NCBI GenBank assembly: GCA_023662875.1
Contig: JAMPIG010000003.1
Span: 1-64,000 of the forward strand
Length of the DNA: 64,000 nt
Source: Roseburia sp.
GTDB lineage: Bacteria > Bacillota > Clostridia > Lachnospirales > Lachnospiraceae
Reading direction: 5' to 3'
The notes beneath the pieces were generated by a model. That model worked only from the letters and a program-made list of their open reading frames with translations. It was not told where the DNA came from and did not search any database. Below are positions 7,609 to 15,874 of the stretch, one piece after another; position 1 is the stretch's first letter, and each line of letters starts with the position of its first letter. Both the position numbers and the translations under genes were made by a program.

Positions 7609-10218
7609 TTATTTTGCAGGAAGAACAATCTTCTGGCCTGTGAAAATCAGATTGGGGTTCTTAATCTTATTCAGCTTTACCAGCTCAGATACGGTAGTCC
7701 TGTTCTTCTTTGCAATCTTGGTGAGGGTATCCCCCTTCGCAACCGTATACTTCGCGCTATCCGCTGCGCCCTCATAGGGAAACAGGCTGTGCAGATACAA
7801 CGGTCCGTAATACTCAACACCTTCCACCAGGAACGCCTCGCCTGCGGGGATCATTACTTTATAAATTTCACAATTGTAAGTATACTCCAGGTACAGGGAA
7901 ACGGTAGGATTATCGATTAGAGCTTTCAATACGCTGCTGCTTAACGTAACGCTGCTTTCGGAAACAATCTTTATCGTTGAACCGTTTTCCGCCGTGGCAA
8001 TCGTCTTCAGGATACTTCCCATGTAATCGACATAGGGGTTCGACGTTGACGCACTGCTGTTTGTGGAGGGCTTAGGGTCTGTAGGAGTCGGTGTTGGGTC
8101 TGATGGAGCTGCAGGGTCAGTCGGCTCCGTCGGAACCGCAGGTTCCGTCTCACTGTCTGCATTATAAAACTCAAATGTGCTGAAATGCGTTACCGCAAAG
8201 GTAAGACTTCCGTCGTCATTCCGCTTAGGAACAATGGTTTCCTCTCCATGCCGAATCTTGATGCTTACCGCATCCTTAAGCGCTGTGGGAACGAGCACAG
8301 CAATCGTAACAGGGAAATCAAGCGTTTCACCTTCCTTGTAAGCTACTCCGTTCGTCGTATCAAATAGTAAAATATCCACTGCCACGCCACCCTCTACGGG
8401 AGGTTCCGTCGTTTCACGAATTACCAGCTTAATTTCCTTTCCTGCATCATCGCTGGTTAAATTCAATGTGGCTCCTACGACTGAAAATTCTTCCGTCGAA
8501 CCAAACACCTCGGTTACCGCCTCTTTGTGCCCCTCTTCCACTACAGCCGTAACAGGCTCCAGAGCCTTCACTTCGGCATACTTATCCTCCAAGACAGAGA
8601 CCTTTTCCATCGTAGCAGAATCCGTTGCATCAAAAGCTTCCGCCTCCGCAACCCTCGTTACCAGCGTCTCCACCGCCTCAATCACGGCCTCAGGTTCGGC
8701 ATCAGTATAATCGGCATTTAACACAGCATTCACCGCCGCATCAGCCGAAGTAATCGAAGACGTAGGATCTGTCGATTTGTTTTTGCGGGTCAGGAGGATA
8801 CTGTCCGTAAGGCCGATGGGCAGCGCAGTTACCTCCGCGCCGTCCGGCTGATACCAGGCGGTTCCTGCCGCGGCAGGGAGCAGAATCTCCTGCGTTACAT
8901 TTCGGGGCGTTTTAAGCTGGGTTAAATTATTGCAGTAGATAAGCACTTCAATCACGGAGGTCGCATTACCAAGATCAAAGCTGCTTAAATCCAGACTGTT
9001 TAATCCGTCACATCCCGTAAACATGGCGCTCAGATCCGTCACCTGACTGGTATCAAAGCTGCTCAAATCCAATTCCGTCAGACCACTGCAATATTGAAAC
9101 ATGCTCCCTATAAGTGTTACTTTCGCCGTATTAAAATGGGTTAGATCCAAGCTTGTCAGGCTGCTACACGACTGGAACAATGCTGTCATATCTGTCACAT
9201 TTCCGATATCCCAGCCACTCACATCCAAGCTTGTCAAGCCGCTGCACTCACGAAACAGCGCAGACATATTTGTTACATTCCCGGTATTCCAGCCGCTCAC
9301 ATCCAAGCTTGTCAGACCGCTGCAGCCATTGAACATAAAGTTCATATATGTTACATTCCCAGTATCCCAGCCGCTCACATCCAAGCTTGTCAGGTTGCTA
9401 CACTCATTAAACATCGAATCCATCCGCTGTACATTATGGGTGTCAAAACCGCTTACATCAACGCTTGTCAGACCACTACAAACAGAAAACATGCTCATCA
9501 TATTTGTTATATTTTCAGTATTCCAGCCACTCAGATCCAGATTTGTCAGACTGCTGCACCCATTAAACATAAAGTTCATATCTGTTACGTTTCCAGTATC
9601 AAAGCCGCTCACATCCAAGCCTGCCAGACTGCTGCAGCCAGAAAACATACCACTCATATCCGTTACATTCTCGGTATTCCAGCCACTCACATCCAAGTTC
9701 TTCAGACTGCTGCATCCATTGAATACTGCATTCATATTTGTCACTCTGCCAGTATCAAATCCACTCACATCTAAAGTCGTCAGACTACCGCAATTCAAAA
9801 ACAGTGCACCCATGTTTGTCACACTACTGATATCCCAGCCGCTTACGTCTATGCTGATCAAATTAACGCAATCCTTAAACAAAAACGAGACATTCGTCAT
9901 GTCGCTTACCTTAATCTCCGCAGATACAATTTGCTCGCGATAAGGTCTCCATGCAAAAGTATCGCTGGTATGATCCCCGGACAGATCCCCCGTCCCTGTC
10001 ACCGTCAGCTTTCCCGCCGCATCAATGACCCAGGTAATCCCGCCGTCCGTACCGCTGGCGATATCATCATCCGCATGAACCGCAACCCCATCTTCACCGG
10101 ATACCGTCTGCGCATCCGCCCCCTGCGTCTCCTCCGCAAACGTCGTCATCCCGGTCAGAGACAGCAAGACCGCCATCCCGACCGCCAGTACTCTTTTCCT
10201 GAACCTCTTCATCTCCAT
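7609..10218 (-). CDS. BspA-type (DUF285) leucine-rich repeat surface protein with LysM
   Basis: 869 residues from the ATG at 10218 (AGGAAAGGGG upstream); the ATG at 10212 is an alternative. A Sec signal peptide (about 1-30, ending TTFAEE) is followed by about 12-13 repeats of about 24 residues of the DUF285/BspA type (MFNGCSSLTNLDLSGWNT, about 80-440). A helical spacer and beta-rich region come next, then a Pro/Thr-rich linker (EPTDPAAPSDPTPT), and a C-terminal LysM (YTVAKGDTLTKIAKKN ... GQKIVLPAK). LysM binds peptidoglycan glycans, so the protein is probably wall-anchored without sortase. BspA-family proteins are implicated in adhesion; the ligand is unknown here. The near-identical repeats make expansion or contraction likely. 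Confidence 0.9.
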   Translation of the reverse strand: MEMKRFRKRVLAVGMAVLLSLTGMTTFAEETQGADAQTVSGEDGVAVHADDDIASGTDGGITWVIDAAGKLTVTGTGDLSGDHTSDTFAWRPYREQIVSAEIKVSDMTNVSFLFKDCVNLISIDVSGWDISSVTNMGALFLNCGSLTTLDVSGFDTGRVTNMNAVFNGCSSLKNLDVSGWNTENVTDMSGMFSGCSSLAGLDVSGFDTGNVTDMNFMFNGCSSLTNLDLSGWNTENITNMMSMFSVCSGLTSVDVSGFDTHNVQRMDSMFNECSNLTSLDVSGWDTGNVTYMNFMFNGCSGLTSLDVSGWNTGNVTNMSALFRECSGLTSLDVSGWDIGNVTDMTALFQSCSSLTSLDLTHFNTAKVTLIGSMFQYCSGLTELDLSSFDTSQVTDLSAMFTGCDGLNSLDLSSFDLGNATSVIEVLIYCNNLTQLKTPRNVTQEILLPAAAGTAWYQPDGAEVTALPIGLTDSILLTRKNKSTDPTSSITSADAAVNAVLNADYTDAEPEAVIEAVETLVTRVAEAEAFDATDSATMEKVSVLEDKYAEVKALEPVTAVVEEGHKEAVTEVFGSTEEFSVVGATLNLTSDDAGKEIKLVIRETTEPPVEGGVAVDILLFDTTNGVAYKEGETLDFPVTIAVLVPTALKDAVSIKIRHGEETIVPKRNDDGSLTFAVTHFSTFEFYNADSETEPAVPTEPTDPAAPSDPTPTPTDPKPSTNSSASTSNPYVDYMGSILKTIATAENGSTIKIVSESSVTLSSSVLKALIDNPTVSLYLEYTYNCEIYKVMIPAGEAFLVEGVEYYGPLYLHSLFPYEGAADSAKYTVAKGDTLTKIAKKNRTTVSELVKLNKIKNPNLIFTGQKIVLPAK

Positions 10219-10244
10219 TTTCCCCTTTCCTAAATTTAACAGCA

Positions 10245-10275
10245 ATGGAATTCATGCTTCGTGAAAATTCAATTG
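10245..10275. repeat. Dispersed hairpin repeat (CGAAGCG-core), copy 2
   Basis: CAATGGAATTCA and TGAAAATTCAATTG pair with one bulge around a TGCTTCG loop, the reverse complement of the core seen in other copies. It lies just upstream of the BspA-like gene, in its 5' region rather than its 3' end. Confidence 0.45.
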
Positions 10276-10332
10276 TCATAAAAAGAGAGCCGCAATCCGT
10301 ATCCCAACAAATCGCAGCTCTCCAAAAGCTCC

Positions 10333-10400
10333 GATTTCTCACAGAAGTTACCCGAAACAGCGGATTAATCCGCTGTTTCGGGTAACTTCTGTGAGAAATC
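10333..10400. repeat. 68-bp perfect palindrome without spacer
   Basis: Each 34-base half (10333-10366 and 10367-10400) is the exact reverse complement of the other, with no central spacer; the centre reads ATTA|TAAT-like (GGATTAATCC). Pairing stops sharply at both ends. Such long perfect palindromes are unstable in replication, so either this one is recent or it is selected. No flanking duplication was seen. Confidence 0.9.
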
Positions 10401-10404
10401 AAGA

Positions 10405-10446
10405 ACAGGGTGTAAAGTATGTATGCATCCACACTTTACGCCCTGT
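10405..10446. repeat. 15-bp hairpin beside the palindrome
   Basis: 10405-10419 pairs with 10432-10446 with one G-U pair and one mismatch, around a 12-base loop. It begins five bases after the 68-bp palindrome, so the two structures would form consecutive hairpins in RNA. Confidence 0.6.
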
Positions 10447-10712
10447 CATTTATGAAAGGTTCAGAAACACAGCCCGCCGAAAACGCCACAAAGAGATTGC
10501 AAAAAATGCATACGTGCTTTATAATAACTCTTGTGTGTATCGCAGACTTTGTCTGTATTGTGTGGTAGCCGAGATACCATCCTTGCCACGGGGAGTTGCA
10601 GCTCCTCGTGGCGGTACACCGTTTATTCTTGAATTCTCAATTCCTATCTTACCATATCTATCCACATTCTGCAAGTAGGAAAATGATCGCCTGCGATAAA
10701 CCGTATGCGCTT

Positions 10713-11003
10713 CTATCCTTCCTCCGAATGAAGAAAATAGGGATGAATCAGAAGAGTGGTACAAAACGACAGCCGTTCCGGATCCGTTTCAAAAAGCGGT
10801 TTGGGTGAACCGTTATGCTCCAGTGCATATAAAATCTTTCGGAAGCCGGTATTGCGTCCCTCCGTCAAATGCATTTCCTTTAAGAACTCACCGATACGGC
10901 GGTTATGATATCGTCTGTTGAAGACTCGGTAATTTCGCAGTCCGTCTTCCGTAATAGAGCGATCCGCCCCTGGATGACTGACAATTTCAATTCTGTCCGG
11001 CAA
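10713..11003 (-). pseudogene. C-terminal remnant of an AlbA_2/RecG-like ATP-binding protein
   Basis: An open stretch of about 96 codons resembles the C-terminal region of helix-turn-helix/AlbA_2-type putative DNA-binding ATP-binding proteins (often annotated RecG-like). The recognisable words are RIEIVSHPG, NRRYHNRRIGEFLKE and LTEGRNTGFRKIL, followed by a C-terminal LLIHPYF. Full-length relatives have several hundred more N-terminal residues. Here the homology starts abruptly at a TTG with no ribosome binding site, and the upstream DNA belongs to an AT-rich gap. I therefore read it as a truncated, non-functional remnant. It borders the palindrome-rich gap, which suggests a deletion or insertion event. 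Confidence 0.7.
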
Positions 11004-11058
11004 AACACGCTATACCTATTATATTCATAGCAGAAAATAATAACAAGGAAGTTTATTG

Positions 11059-12423
11059 CTAATAATGATACTTCTTCCTTTTCGCCGCCAAAAACAGCGC
11101 GGAAATTAAAAAGGCGAACGCCTCCGCCGTCACCTCCGCCCACCAGATGCCATCCAGCTCCAGCAGCAGGGGCAGGAGCAGCACGGCGGACAGCTTAAAG
11201 AGAAAGGTGCGCAGGAAAGAAATTGCCGCCGACACGCCGCCGTTGTTCAGGGCGGTAAAGAAGGAGGAGGCGAAAATATTGAATCCTGTCACCAGAAACG
11301 CGGAGGACGCGATCCGCATGGCGCGGGTCGTCATTTGGAACAGCTCCAGATCATACCCCACAAATATCCCGGAAAGCGGCGCGGCCAAAAGCTGTGCCGC
11401 GGCTGCCATACAAAAGCCCACCGCTCCCATCAGTATAATACTTTTCCGCAGCAGCCCTTTCAGCTCCTCCCGGTTTCCCGCGCCGTAGTGATAGCTGATC
11501 ACGGGGGCACTGCCGATGGAATAGCCGATGAACACCGCCACGAAAATGAACTGTACATACATGAGAATCCCGTAGGAAGCCACGCCGTTCTCCCCCGCAT
11601 ACTTCAGCAGCTGGAAATTATACAGCATCCCCACAGCCGAAGACGTCACGTTCGACACCATCTCAGACGCCCCGTTCCCGCAGGCCCGCAAAATCGGTTT
11701 CAGCTCCAGCTTTGTCCGGGTCAGCCGCAGCAGGCTGGTATTCGGCCGCAGAAAGTACGCCAGAGGAATCAGTCCGCCCACGCTCTGGCTTAATCCCGTA
11801 GCCAGAGCCGCGCCTGCTACTCCCCATTTGAAACCTCCGATAAACAGGGCGTCCAGCGCCATATTGGTCAGTCCGGCCGCCACCGTGGTCGCCAGCCCAA
11901 GCTTCGGCTTTTCCGCCGCAATCAGGAAGCCCTGAAAGACATTCTGCAGCATAAAGGTTACGTTGAAAACCATGGTGACCCGGCCGTAGAGCACGCACTC
12001 CGGCAGCATGGCCTCGTCCGCCCCCAGGGCCGCCGCCATGGGCCGCATAAACGCGATACCGACCAGCGAAACGCCCACTCCGATGATCAGCGTCGCCCAG
12101 ATTATCATGGTAAAGTAGCGCTTCGCCTGCTCGGCCTTTTGCTCCCCCAGGGTTTTTGCCACCAGAGCGCTGCCGCCGGTTCCCAGCATAAAGCCGATCC
12201 CGCCGAAAATCATGAGTACCGGCATAATCAGATTGATCGCCGCAAAGGAGGTTTTTCCCACAAAATTTGAGACAAACAGTCCGTCCACCACCCCGTAAAT
12301 CGAGGTAAATACCATCATGACAATCGACGGCAGAACAAACCGGATCAGCTTCCGGTAGGTAAAGTGATCCGACAACTGGATCTCCGCTTTTTTTCTTTTT
12401 GCAGCATTAGTTTCGCCGTTCAT
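11059..12423 (-). CDS. MATE family multidrug/Na+ antiporter
   Basis: 454 residues with about 12 hydrophobic segments in two homologous halves. MATE features include FVLPSIVMMVFTSIYGVVDGLFVSNFVG near the N-terminus, GTGGSALVAKTLGE at about 80-94, and ALFIGGFKWGVAGAALATG in the first half. The second half repeats the pattern (LLYNFQLLKYAGENGVASYGI; FNIFASSFFTALNNG). These inner-membrane exporters use Na+ or H+ gradients to expel cationic drugs or metabolites. The sequence looks closest to the MepA-like branch. It appears monocistronic. Confidence 0.9.
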   Translation of the reverse strand: MNGETNAAKRKKAEIQLSDHFTYRKLIRFVLPSIVMMVFTSIYGVVDGLFVSNFVGKTSFAAINLIMPVLMIFGGIGFMLGTGGSALVAKTLGEQKAEQAKRYFTMIIWATLIIGVGVSLVGIAFMRPMAAALGADEAMLPECVLYGRVTMVFNVTFMLQNVFQGFLIAAEKPKLGLATTVAAGLTNMALDALFIGGFKWGVAGAALATGLSQSVGGLIPLAYFLRPNTSLLRLTRTKLELKPILRACGNGASEMVSNVTSSAVGMLYNFQLLKYAGENGVASYGILMYVQFIFVAVFIGYSIGSAPVISYHYGAGNREELKGLLRKSIILMGAVGFCMAAAAQLLAAPLSGIFVGYDLELFQMTTRAMRIASSAFLVTGFNIFASSFFTALNNGGVSAAISFLRTFLFKLSAVLLLPLLLELDGIWWAEVTAEAFAFLISALFLAAKRKKYHY

Positions 12424-12579
12424 TCCTGTTTCTCCTGCTCAACTCAGAAAATACTTGCGACTTCATTTCCTGCAGAATATAAGTTATCCGAAAGCGCACT
12501 TCCCAAGTATGGCCCGATTTCGGATGATTGTCAAGCGTAAATTGGCAGCCAGCGTTTATCGTCTTTTTGCCCTGACAAA

Positions 12580-12613
12580 TGCCGCCCCTCTGTAGCCGGA
12601 CAGAGGGACGGCA
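12580..12613 (-). terminator. Hairpin downstream of manA
   Basis: A 14-bp stem with one mismatch (12580-12593 / 12600-12613) and a 6-base loop, about 40 bp past the manA stop. The minus-strand sequence after it is only mildly T-rich. Confidence 0.6.
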
Positions 12614-12652
12614 TTTCTTTTCTTCTTGAAAAAAGATTCCCTTTTCTGGAAT

Positions 12653-13630
12653 CTACACGTTCGACACAATCATTTCCATCTCCCCGTCAAATTCCAGCCG
12701 TTTCACCCCGTTCGGAACCAGGAAATGGTCGCCCTTCCTTACCGGCCGTCCGTTGACCGTCCCGCCGCCGGATACGACGCTTGCCAGCAGGAACGGTGCC
12801 TCCGGCTCAAGGGCAAAGCGGCCGCTTACCTTCAGCTTGAAAACCCGGTAATAGCTGCAGCGGTACAACTCGTTCAGACAGTTTTCCGGCAGCTCCCCCG
12901 CCGATATTACGCTGTCCTCCACAGACTTCGCGGGAACCGTGATCACGTCGATGCTCTGCTCTACATGGAGCTGCCTGGGCTTGCCGCCCGAAAGCCTGTC
13001 ATAATCGTATACCCGGTAGGTAATATCGCTGTTCTGTTGGGTCTCCAGAATCAGCAGGCCGCCCTTGATCGCATGAACCGTGCCGGGGTCGATCTGAAGG
13101 AAATCTCCCTTCTTTACGGGAATCTCCCGGATAAACTCCTTCCAGCGGCCCTGATGAATCATGTCCGCCAGCTCTTCCCTGGTTTTGGCGTTATGACCGA
13201 TGACCAGGGATGCGCCCTCCGGGCAGTCCAGCACATACCAGCACTCCGTCTTTCCCAGGGAACCGTTCTCGTGAACCTTCGCGTAGGCGTCGTCCGGGTG
13301 CACCTGGATACTCAGGTCATCCCTGGCGTCGATAATCTTTACCAGCAGGGGAAAGCGGTCATACTCCAGATTTCCGAACAGCTCCGGATGTGTTTTCCAA
13401 AGCTCCGAAAGCTTTACCCCCGCATAAGCGCCGTCCCGAATGGTTCCCTCCCCGTTGGGATGGGCGGAAATCCCCCAGCACTCCCCGATATCCGTTCCCT
13501 CCACCGGATATCCGAAATCCTCGCGCAGTCTGCTTCCGCCCCAGATATTATGGGTAAATACGGGGTTTAAAAACAAAATTTCCCGGTTCGCGCCGCTCTC
13601 ACCGCCGCAGGTAAATTTTTTATCGATCAT
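12653..13630 (-). CDS. manA: Mannose-6-phosphate isomerase, class I
   Basis: 325 residues from the ATG at 13630 (GGCGGAGAGAG just upstream); an upstream TTG in frame is less likely. It interconverts mannose-6-phosphate and fructose-6-phosphate in the cytoplasm. The cupin zinc site is visible: QVHPDD (Gln and His ligands, about 100), KTECWY (Glu, about 117-122) and GTVHAI (His, about 175), plus LLVKIIDA and the C-terminal half QQNSDITYRVYDYDR. The length matches the short Firmicute form of about 310-330 residues. It is flanked by its own promoter and a terminator, so it is probably a single-gene unit supplying or consuming mannose for sugar nucleotides. Confidence 0.93.
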   Translation of the reverse strand: MIDKKFTCGGESGANREILFLNPVFTHNIWGGSRLREDFGYPVEGTDIGECWGISAHPNGEGTIRDGAYAGVKLSELWKTHPELFGNLEYDRFPLLVKIIDARDDLSIQVHPDDAYAKVHENGSLGKTECWYVLDCPEGASLVIGHNAKTREELADMIHQGRWKEFIREIPVKKGDFLQIDPGTVHAIKGGLLILETQQNSDITYRVYDYDRLSGGKPRQLHVEQSIDVITVPAKSVEDSVISAGELPENCLNELYRCSYYRVFKLKVSGRFALEPEAPFLLASVVSGGGTVNGRPVRKGDHFLVPNGVKRLEFDGEMEMIVSNV

Positions 13631-13685
13631 ATCTCTCTCCGCCTTTCCTTTTCTCCTGTTCAAAGATTAATGATTCTTCTCGCTC

Positions 13686-13714
13686 ATTATATCATTTATC
13701 CTGACATTTTGCCA
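13686..13714 (-). promoter_or_regulatory. Promoter of manA
   Basis: Perfect -10 TATAAT (13691-13686) with a weak -35 TGGCAA (13714-13709) at 17 bp. It is about 55 bp upstream of the manA start. Confidence 0.55.
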
Positions 13715-13773
13715 CCCATATCTTAAAGGGGGGTATATACTATATCATGCATCCTGTGCGATCCCTGCGGACG

Positions 13774-13815
13774 AAAAAAAGGGCTATCCAGACCGTATCA
13801 CGGCTTGGATAACCC
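13774..13815 (-). terminator. Strong intrinsic terminator of the GGGtGRT operon
   Basis: On the minus strand, a long stem GGGTTATCCA/TGGATAGCCC with an inner CCGT/ACGG helix is followed at once by at least seven T residues (13780-13774). It lies 40 bp past the GGGtGRT stop. Confidence 0.9.
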
Positions 13816-13854
13816 CAATATTTCAGAAATCTCTTAGAACTTCCAATCGTTTTA

Positions 13855-14865
13855 TCAGAAGCGATTTTCCTTTGCGGCTTCCTCGATACTGACCGCCACA
13901 GCCACGGTAGCGCCGACCATCGGGTTATTCCCCATGCCGATCAGTCCCATCATCTCAACATGGGCGGGAACGGAGGAAGAGCCTGCGAACTGCGCGTCGG
14001 AGTGCATACGTCCCAGCGTGTCGGTAAAGCCGTAGGACGCGGGGCCTGCCGCCATGTTGTCGGGATGCAGGGTACGTCCGGTTCCGCCGCCGGAAGCAAC
14101 GGAGAAGTACTTCTTGCCCGCCTCGGTTCTCTCCTTCTTGTAAGTGCCTGCGACAGGATGCTGGAATCTGGTGGGGTTGGTGGAGTTACCGGTGATGGAT
14201 ACATCCACGTTCTCCTTCCACATGATCGCAACTCCCTCGGGAACGCTGTTTGCGCCGTAGCAGTTTACCTTGGAGCGAAGTCCCTCGGAATAAGGGATTC
14301 TCTCGATCTCCTTTACCGTATTGGTATAAGGGTCATACTCGGTCTCCACGAAGGTAAAGCCGTTGATCCGGGAAATGATCTTTGCGGCGTCCTTTCCGAG
14401 ACCGTTTAAAATAACGCGCAGAGGCTTCTGGCGAACCTTGTTTGCCTTCTCGGCGATACCGATAGCGCCCTCCGCAGCGGCAAAGGATTCATGTCCCGCC
14501 AGGAAGCAGAAGCAGTCGGTATCCTCTTCCAGCAGCATCTTGCCCAGATTGCCGTGGCCCAATCCTACCTTACGGGTATCCGCAACGGATCCGGGGATAC
14601 AGAACGCCTGAAGACCCTCGCCGATCGCAGCCGCAGCGTCCGCAGCCTTGCGGCAGCCCTTCTTGATCGCGATCGCCGCGCCCACGGTGTACGCCCAACA
14701 TGCATTTTCAAAGCAGATGGGCTGAATCTTCTTTACCTGCTCGTATACGTCAAGGCCCGCGTCCTTCGTAATCTTCTCCGCTTCTTCGATAGAGGAGATA
14801 CCGTAGCTGTTCAGTACAGCATTGATCTTATCAATACGTCTTTCATATGATTCAAATAAAGCCAT
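13855..14865 (-). CDS. GGGtGRT family protein
   Basis: 336 residues carrying the diagnostic SGGGTGRTLHPD motif (about 257-268) that names the family. Other parts look metabolic: KKGCRKAADAAAAIGEGLQAFCIPGS, LAGHESFAAAEGAIGIAEKANK and NGLGKDAAKII. The function is not established. The conserved pairing with a NifU-like scaffold, seen here 26 bp upstream, suggests a role tied to iron-sulfur clusters or redox metabolism. It ends in a strong terminator, so the two genes form a closed operon. A good ribosome binding site (AGGAGG) precedes the ATG. Confidence 0.88.
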   Translation of the reverse strand: MALFESYERRIDKINAVLNSYGISSIEEAEKITKDAGLDVYEQVKKIQPICFENACWAYTVGAAIAIKKGCRKAADAAAAIGEGLQAFCIPGSVADTRKVGLGHGNLGKMLLEEDTDCFCFLAGHESFAAAEGAIGIAEKANKVRQKPLRVILNGLGKDAAKIISRINGFTFVETEYDPYTNTVKEIERIPYSEGLRSKVNCYGANSVPEGVAIMWKENVDVSITGNSTNPTRFQHPVAGTYKKERTEAGKKYFSVASGGGTGRTLHPDNMAAGPASYGFTDTLGRMHSDAQFAGSSSVPAHVEMMGLIGMGNNPMVGATVAVAVSIEEAAKENRF

Positions 14866-14891
14866 TTTCCTGTCCTCCTTTATCCTTTTTC

Positions 14892-15584
14892 TTATTCTTT
14901 CCTGGGATCGATGATCTTTACGGCGTCCGCAACACGGCCATACTGGCCCTTCGCCTTCTCGTAAGCGGTGTTGGGATCGTCTCCCTTTTTGATGAAGTCG
15001 GTCATCTTGCCAAGGCTTACAAACTCGTAGCCGATGATCTGATCGTCCTTGTCAAGAGCGATACCGGTTACATATCCTTCCGCCATCTCCAGATAACGGG
15101 GTCCCTTCTTCAAGGTGCCGTACATGGTTCCTACCTGGCTTCTTAAGCCCTTGCCCAGATCCTCAAGACCTGCGCCGATCGGAAGTCCTTCCTCGGAGAA
15201 AGCGCTCTGGGTACGTCCGTAAACAATCTGAAGGAACAGCTCTCTCATAGCGGTGTTGATCGCGTCGCACACCAGGTCGGTATTCAGCGCCTCCATCACC
15301 GTGAGCCCGGGAAGAATCTCAGCTGCCATAGCCGCGGAATGGGTCATACCGGAGCATCCGATGGTCTCCACAAGGGCTTCCTGGATAATTCCTTCCTTCA
15401 CATTCAGGGTCAGCTTACATGCGCCCTGCTGCGGAGCGCACCAGCCTACGCCGTGCGTCAGTCCGGAAATATCTTCTACCTTTTTCGCCTGCACCCACTT
15501 TGCTTCTTCGGGGATCGGCGCGCAGCCATGATGCACACCCTGAGCGACTGTGCACATTTCTTCAACTTCCTTTGAATAAATCAT
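14892..15584 (-). CDS. NifU-like iron-sulfur cluster scaffold protein partnered with GGGtGRT
   Basis: 230 residues, with the ATG after AAAGGAG. It resembles the N-terminal scaffold domain of NifU/IscU, with cysteines placed as possible cluster ligands: GVGWCAPQQGACKL (about 48-57), ETIGCSGMTHSAAMAAEIL (about 76-90) and LVCDAINTAMRELFLQIVYGRTQ. A C-terminal extension of about 100 residues is not found in plain IscU. It is first gene of a two-gene operon with the GGGtGRT protein. No cysteine desulfurase (NifS/IscS) is present in the window, so if it builds clusters the sulfur donor is encoded elsewhere. Confidence 0.87.
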   Translation of the reverse strand: MIYSKEVEEMCTVAQGVHHGCAPIPEEAKWVQAKKVEDISGLTHGVGWCAPQQGACKLTLNVKEGIIQEALVETIGCSGMTHSAAMAAEILPGLTVMEALNTDLVCDAINTAMRELFLQIVYGRTQSAFSEEGLPIGAGLEDLGKGLRSQVGTMYGTLKKGPRYLEMAEGYVTGIALDKDDQIIGYEFVSLGKMTDFIKKGDDPNTAYEKAKGQYGRVADAVKIIDPRKE

Positions 15585-15655
15585 GTGAAATCTCCTTTCA
15601 GTTATGTAAGTTATTATCTATCAATCCTCCGATTGACAAAATAATATCATTCCCG

Positions 15656-15690
15656 ACGGCAGAATTTCCGCGAAACGCAAGCTCTGCCGT
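15656..15690. repeat. Dispersed hairpin repeat (CGAAACG variant), copy 3
   Basis: ACGGCAGA (15656-15663) pairs with TCTGCCGT (15683-15690) around a loop containing CCGCGAAACGCAAG. A weaker partial copy with TTTGCGAAGCGCAAATTCT follows at about 15703-15722. Confidence 0.55.
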
Positions 15691-15784
15691 ACCGGACAAA
15701 AATTTTGCGAAGCGCAAATTCTACTGTACGTCTAACATTTTCTCACATTTATACAGAAAAATCCAGAGGTTTTTACAATTTTGT

Positions 15785-15873
15785 CATAGAAATTACTTCG
15801 AAATTACTTCGCCGTTTCTATGATCCAAGTTCTATCATAGAAACCGCTTCGCAGTTTCTATGATCCAAGTTCT
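15785..15873. repeat. Two tandem hairpin repeats downstream of the esterase gene, copies 4-5
   Basis: CATAGAAA/TTTCTATG (15785-15792 / 15815-15822) and CATAGAAAC/GTTTCTATG (15836-15844 / 15854-15862) form two hairpins with CTTCG-rich loops. A 20-base stretch is repeated exactly at 15814-15833 and 15854-15873 (period 40). They end two bases before the esterase stop codon and may act as its transcript end. Confidence 0.7.
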
Positions 15874-15874
15874 C

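Larger units (their letters stand above)
10219..10712. other. Hairpin-rich intergenic region
   Basis: About 490 bp without a convincing gene. It contains, in order: a CGAAGCG-type hairpin (10245-10275), the 68-bp palindrome, a hairpin at 10405-10446, and an imperfect hairpin at 10585-10611. The short open frames here have no ribosome binding sites or recognisable products. Together with the adjacent gene fragment it looks like a decayed insertion site. Confidence 0.6.

Noticed and set aside
9101..9943. Long plus-strand open frame opposite the BspA-like gene
   Set aside because: It is the antisense of the repeat region. Repeats with biased codons leave the other frame open; it has no ribosome binding site and no family features.
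10405..10640. Retron or structured non-coding RNA gene
   Set aside because: Several hairpins are present, but no reverse transcriptase lies nearby and no promoter-terminator pair delimits an RNA.
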